A stretch of 64,000 nt of DNA from assembly GCA_022113835.1 (NCBI GenBank), contig JAILWY010000023.1, positions 13,700,001-13,764,000 on the forward strand, read 5' to 3'. The position numbers and the translations under genes were made by a program. Below, piece after piece: positions 59,085 to 64,000 of the stretch (its first letter is position 1; each line of letters starts with the position of its first letter). The stretch comes from Atopsyche davidsoni (taxonomy: Eukaryota > Arthropoda > Insecta > Trichoptera > Hydrobiosidae). The notes under the pieces are model-generated. The model was given only the letters and a program-made list of their open reading frames with translations, was not told the origin of the DNA and searched no databases.

Positions 59085-59957
59085 TTAATCTAGACTTAAA
59101 TCAGTATCATCATCATCATCATCGTTTGTCTGGGGTGCAATCAATTCTGGGATGAATCTCTTATCAGGTAGCAACCCGTGCTCTAGTAAGAAATTTTCAA
59201 CATCAGTAGCATAAAAGTCATCTCCCAAGTCATTGGATATTCTTACAAAGTTGGCGATCATCTGCCCCGCTTTGTAAACCAGCAGAGCAGGAACGCCATT
59301 GATCTTAAACTGTCGGCTCATACCAGCCAACGAGCTGATGAGCTTGCAGAATTTCACAGTGGAATATTCTTGAGATAAAGATATCAAGCACCCATTCATA
59401 GCTTTGCAAGCAGTGACATTCTCTTCAAATATATGTATGATGATAGTGACCGATGGGTTTTCAGAATCAATAGCTTCTAAAAATTCAGCACTAGATTTCA
59501 AATGTAAAAGTTTGCCAAAGCGAGGAAGGCGCCCTGTTTGAGCGAGCATTTCTTGCATTCTTTGCTTTTGGTACTGAAGTAAGAAATCATCATTCAATAG
59601 CTCATCTAGTTCATCGTCCATTTCTTGTTTCTTTTTATGTTCTTCTTCTTCCCTGTTGGACATGCATGTCAAACTAAGTTTCTTCATGAGATCTAATCTT
59701 TCTCTTTCCTGTTCACTTCTGGTTTCGGCTTCCAGTTGCTTGAATCTTTGCCAGTCTTTGATGACGCCTTTGGGGCCCGTGTTGCTGGATGTACCGTCCC
59801 ATTTATCAGGCGGCGGTAGTTGAGGATCCGGTTGCGACTTCGATTGTTTGTTTCCCTTTTCTGATCCCGAATTGTCATCTTCTTCCCCTTCATCTTCACT
59901 GCTACTGCAGTAATTTTGTAATTTATCGCCGAGGATCTTGTCTTCCAAAGTAGCCAT
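59085..59957 (-). CDS. PDCL: Phosducin-like protein (PhLP1/PDCL)
   Basis: A 290-residue member of the phosducin family, a co-chaperone with the CCT complex for assembling G-protein beta-gamma dimers. Residues 1-60 are acidic (SSSEDEGEEDDNSGSE). GPKGVIKDWQRFKQLE at about 61-76 is the conserved G-beta-binding helix 1 motif. A charged coiled-coil-like helix covers about 80-140 (REEEEHKKKQEMDDELDELL). The thioredoxin-like domain runs from about 145 (FGKLLHLKSSAEFLEAID..VTIIIHIFEENVTACKAMNGCL) to about 270 (INGVPALLVYKAGQMIANFVRI). The tail ends in a run of six Asp encoded by a (GAT)n-type repeat. The start ATG has context CGATGG. No intron interrupts the coding region. The catalytic CxxC of true thioredoxins is absent, as expected. 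Confidence 0.95.
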   Translation of the reverse strand: MATLEDKILGDKLQNYCSSSEDEGEEDDNSGSEKGNKQSKSQPDPQLPPPDKWDGTSSNTGPKGVIKDWQRFKQLEAETRSEQERERLDLMKKLSLTCMSNREEEEHKKKQEMDDELDELLNDDFLLQYQKQRMQEMLAQTGRLPRFGKLLHLKSSAEFLEAIDSENPSVTIIIHIFEENVTACKAMNGCLISLSQEYSTVKFCKLISSLAGMSRQFKINGVPALLVYKAGQMIANFVRISNDLGDDFYATDVENFLLEHGLLPDKRFIPELIAPQTNDDDDDDTDLSLD

Positions 59958-60759
59958 CGTTGATGTAAATTGTTTACACTTGTATAAACAGATTAATACG
60001 AGTGAAAATTTAAATTATGATAATTTATTATCAAGAAATTGTATTTTTATCATCGCACACTTTACCAGTCATGATATTTAATAAAACATGAAGTAAAACA
60101 GAATAAACAATGGATTCGCAATTTGATTAAATTGACGTTTCCCTCTGCGTTTCCCCAAGCGTACAATAATTGACAGAGTTTATTTTTAAATGTGTTTTTA
60201 TGGCTATATAGCGCTAGTGTACAAAATTAAATAATATATACATTAATTTATTTTCAAGTAATAATAAATTTAAAAAATAAATAAAATAATTTTATAATAT
60301 ACACTTAATAATATGAGTCCATATAATGAAAAAAAAAGCCATATTTTTCTTAAACCAACGTGTAAACATTTGAACACATGAAAATTTACGGTATCGGTAA
60401 TATTTAAGTATGATTAAATTAAAAACTATGTACAATTTTTTTATGAATAATTAATACACATTATCTTATAAATGGCAATGTACGACATCCCAGCATTTAG
60501 CACAATACGAATTAAATATTTTTTATTACAACAATAATAGCACAAAGCTGAGAACTACAAAATACCGTATCCGTAGGTATGCAGACAAGTATTTTTTTAG
60601 GGAATAAAATAGCAACTTGTTGATAATGCAATTTGATGTTTTTAAATTTTTTTTTAACATTTCTTATTACGAAAATATCTACTACATATCGTAGACCATA
60701 CAGGCGATAAGCAACCGTAATTGAATAAATATAATCGCAGTCAGTACATACCACCGAAA
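59958..60759. other. Upstream region of the phosducin-like gene
   Basis: AT-rich, probably containing the promoter of the gene at 59085-59957. I see no specific element and no exon. Confidence 0.4.
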
Positions 60760-61226
60760 TAAAGGGGGGGTGCTCGCATTGTGTGCGCAACGCTCGCACA
60801 CAGGAGTGCGATAAATATAATACGTCTACATTGCACCGCACGTATCTCGACAAAAATTAATCATTACCAATACTCCTGTGAATAAATAAACCCGGGCGTG
60901 AGATAGGAAGAGCTTGCAAAAGTGAGGTGTGACTGAGATCACTCGGGGCGTTTCGGAAAAGCGAGAGACGCCACCATGTTTTTCTCAGCGTCGCTCCACT
61001 CGCAGTGAGGACGCATCGCCGAGTGCACGCGCCCAGAGCTGGCGCTTCGACCGACTCCTCGCCCTCCTCCAGGCTCGAGACTCTGTCCCATCGCATCCGG
61101 GATCCATTCTGTGCTGATATCCTGCAGTGAAATTAAACACACCACCGTGCGCCGCCCGAGCTGTGTCGGCTTTTCAGCGACAAAGGCCAGTTTTGGAGGG
61201 ATCCCGAGGGCAGTTTCCTGAAAGGC
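60760..61226 (+). promoter_or_regulatory. GC-rich block, candidate promoter and non-coding first exon
   Basis: A GC- and CpG-rich block in AT-rich surroundings. At its right end AAAGGC|GTGAGT (GT at 61227-61228) resembles a 5' splice site. At 60976-60982 GCCACCATG is a perfect Kozak context but opens only a short frame. The ORFs on both strands across it show no family features. It could be the first exon of a plus-strand gene that continues right of the window. Confidence 0.3.
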
Positions 61227-63254
61227 GTGAGTGCAGATTTCATCCTAGATTTTCGCAATGTTTAATGTGATGATTTTTTATACATTGTTTTTTTTTTTTT
61301 AGTACATATTTATTTTTTTGGTACTTGAAGCTTTGTCTAGGGGTATACAGAGCGAGTGAATACAAGTCTGCTCGTGCATAATATTCCCTTCCCATTGCTG
61401 CCGGAGTAATTCTTTCTCCAGAAACTGGGCCATTGGGGCATTCATGTCTAGTCGAGGAATTACTATCCCTATATATATATTTTTAAATTTATTATCAGAT
61501 ATTTTTTGTACTCATATAAAACTCGCGTAATATTCGAAAAAACAAAAACGTTTAAAGATTAATAAATAAAAATATTTTTTTCAAACGAGCATTCACATAA
61601 ACAGGATCAATGTCAAAACTATTTAATTTATTAATACTTTAAAGCAATTGTTTCTAGGTAGTTTAAAGTGTAACAAAAAATAGCGTCGTCCTTATTTTGG
61701 TATACGACATTAGTTTTAATTGTTAACTCTTGATATCCGGCATTTTGGGGATCGTGCTTAATTTATACATCCGGTATACATTATTTGTTACGTGCATTAA
61801 ATAAAACATTTTGACCCTAGTTTTAAGTTAAAATCTAATAATTTATTCAAAAAATTATGCCGGTTTATATTATTGATATCACATATAAAATATTAATTAC
61901 ATATGATTTGTGAAAAAAATGTTTATTCATACTTATCTAAAAATATTGATACGGGGGATACCATTTTAATTGCAAAGTATTAACATAGATTGCATGTTTT
62001 TTTTAAAATTTATTTTGTATGTATTTAATTTTTATGTATGGGTTTATTTATAAATGAGTAGCTATTCAGTGTATGTAAATAAATTTACTGTAGCTTCGCT
62101 ATGTATATTTTAGAAGTTTTGCATAGACGACGGGACATCGCTATTTTTAGATTAGATATTGTTTAATATGGCAAAATACACGAAATATCTTATGGGAATA
62201 TAATTTCTGATTTGTTGGCCGATGGCCATTTTTTTAAACGTGTTTTATAATAAGATATTCAAGATTGTTTTTTTGTTATTTAAAATAAATCTTTTGTATT
62301 ACTTTTATAGTAGGAAATACTGTGTAGTATTTATTTTTATATAAGTGTGTGATTTATGATTTAATTTAAAATTACGAATATTAGTCGTAATAAGCTGTAT
62401 CTAATCAAATGTGAAGAGGAAGTGATGCATTAAAGATAATAACGAAAATAAAAACGTAGAAAATAAGTAGATAAGTACTTATTTATTTACTAACTTAATT
62501 TTTTGCCACTTTTTGCTGCAACGAAAACGTTATAATAATTTCAAACCTATTTATAGATGTACCATGCACGAAATCGCTATTTTGTATGCTGTTTAAATCA
62601 CTTTATAATAAACAAGATTATAATATACTTTTAATGATTAAAAAAATAATCTTTGAGTAACTTTCTACTTAAGTTTTTTTTTAGTATTATAATTTGACCG
62701 CTATTTAATTGCTTTCATCGTTGACTGATAACTGCCACAATATGCTAAATCGTTTGCCAGACTGGGCTGTTGGCCCCATAATTAATTAAACTAACGGCAA
62801 GGATGGTATAATACTAAAACACACCACAGTTTAATGGCTAAAACCAAACAATTATCTAAAACATCCATTATCAACAAAAAATCAAACAAACAATCAAGTA
62901 TCCCCTTTTTATTTTTATTTTGATGCAATTTTATATTACTTAACTTACTAGTAATTTTGACTGTAACGCTCATATTTCCAACAACGTCTTTTTATTTTAA
63001 TCCAAGGTAAAAATTATCTTAGGTATTGGATGTTTTTCATGACATAATATATTATAATATTAAATTAATTTAATTCAAGCCAAACGGAAGATCGCGGGGT
63101 CATGCCCCACTCACTCATCACTCTAGTTTATGTTTATTAAATGCAGATCTCGAAAGATCCACGACGGATACACAACTACTTCTAATTCAACATTTTAAAT
63201 ATTAAATATATATATTAAATACTTTTGTGATTTTTCCAAATGTTTTGTTATGTT
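61227..63254. other. AT-rich non-coding stretch
   Basis: I see no gene, no recognisable element and no notable repeat beyond homopolymer runs. Confidence 0.5.
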
Positions 63255-63409
63255 GGTGACCGGTTTCGCCAATCTTTTGCGTCGGCATTATCAAACGAAG
63301 TGAGGGTTTGCAAACTACAAGTAAGTCACTCAAACAGCCTTGCTTACTTTATAACTGACAAACCCTCACTTTCTTTGATAATGCCAACAGGTTGGCGAAG
63401 TCGTTCACC
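63255..63409. mobile_element. MITE-like inverted-repeat element
   Basis: The left arm (63255-63310, extending weakly to 63325) and right arm (63340-63409) share, in inverted order, GGTGA, TTCGCCAA, GGCATTATCAAA, AAGTGAGGGTTTG and AAGTAAG. The arms are about 55-70 bp with a short centre. A related piece (TTATCAAACGAAGTGATGG) is at 16505, in the TRIT1 intron. No transposase is present. Confidence 0.65.
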
Positions 63410-63817
63410 GAAAATTCGCAAAGCCATTTATTAAAATATTTTCGATTATCCGTGGTATCCCAGCTCTGGATAATCGAGAGTAAACTGTAATTGCGAAAAT
63501 GTTTGCACATCATCCCAATTTCAGGCGGCAAGTACGTGACGTAATTTTTGCGTTTCTCCGCCGGCGTATCATCTGCATGAAAACCCCGTCGTGGAAATAT
63601 CGCTCCTGAAAAAAAATACACGCCGTGTAAACCGTTTATGGCAGGCCAAGGAGTTGCAATTACAGCCAGAAAAGCCATTCCGAACTTTACAAAGTACCTG
63701 GGCGCGTGCAAACTTTGACTAGTAACATTCTCACACGCGTTGAAACGCGGCACGCCAAACAAGGAGTTTTTCGCCATTTATGTATTTTTACATTTTATAG
63801 ATTGGCGATTCGTTTAA

Positions 63818-63922
63818 GGCCTATACACACGTCGCAACGAATCGTGGAAATAAAAAAATAAAGGGACCCTATGGGCTAGATGAAAATTGAAGCTGCGATT
63901 TGTTGCGACGTGCGTAGAGGCC
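63818..63922. mobile_element. Small MITE with 27-bp terminal inverted repeats
   Basis: Arms 63818-63844 and 63896-63922 match at 24 of 27 positions. Both ends are GGCC and share CACGTCGCAAC. The interior is about 51 bp. No clear target-site duplication is seen. Confidence 0.7.
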
Positions 63923-64000
63923 TTTTTCAACATTTTACATTAGTGCGGTAGACTATATTTAAAAGATACATCTCTTGGTTTTCGGTAAAATTTCAAAGGT

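Noticed and set aside
63349..63777. 142-residue minus-strand ORF
   Set aside because: No recognisable motif, and part of it lies in the MITE-like inverted repeat. I do not support it as a gene.
1..64000. CRISPR arrays, operons with Shine-Dalgarno sites, phage or defence islands
   Set aside because: The window is eukaryotic with spliced genes. No regular spacer-repeat arrays or prokaryotic signals were seen.

Overview
The window is AT-rich eukaryotic nuclear DNA, most likely from an insect and plausibly a lepidopteran. Reasons: genes with GT-AG introns and phase-matched exons; housekeeping genes of animal type; a COA3 gene placed just upstream of mtTFB1 on one strand, an arrangement known from Drosophila; and intergenic and intronic DNA full of (TA)n tracts, non-LTR retrotransposon 3' ends, small inverted-repeat elements and one LTR-like block. 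The species assignment is inference; I saw no species-specific marker.

Seven genes are recognised and one is supported but unnamed. Left to right: the last three coding exons of TRIT1 (+, 9310-19192, 5' part outside or not found); mtTFB1/TFB1M (-, 19733-20758) and COA3 (-, 20817-21086), head-to-tail 58 bp apart and probably on one transcript; an F-box gene of the FBXO25/FBXO32 (atrogin-1) family (+, 21662-39358, eight coding exons, about 14 kb first intron); an unrecognised acidic, nuclear-looking protein (-, 43092-44094, four exons); the nuclear m6A reader YTHDC1 (-, 51173-52561, one coding exon); the SUMO-activating enzyme subunit UBA2 (+, 53098-57518, twelve coding exons); and a phosducin-like protein (-, 59085-59957, one coding exon). 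All exon joins listed were checked for splice sites and phase.

The genes form convergent and divergent pairs: TRIT1 and mtTFB1 meet tail to tail with poly(A) signals about 55 bp apart; COA3 and the F-box gene share a GC-rich divergent promoter; YTHDC1 and UBA2 share a divergent promoter of about 540 bp; UBA2 and the phosducin-like gene converge. Functions are mostly housekeeping: tRNA i6A modification, mitochondrial rRNA methylation and cytochrome oxidase assembly, ubiquitin and SUMO pathways, m6A reading, and CCT/G-protein chaperoning.

The long non-coding regions (46-9309, 9426-18153, 21775-35710, 44861-51084, 59958-64000) hold microsatellites, retroelement and DNA-transposon debris, and a few GC-rich islands with promoter-like motifs. 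No wholly new system is evident. The most interesting lead is the COA3-mtTFB1 locus, where a strong 5' donor before COA3 and a usable acceptor in the 58-bp spacer would remove the whole COA3 ORF, so splicing could choose between the two proteins.
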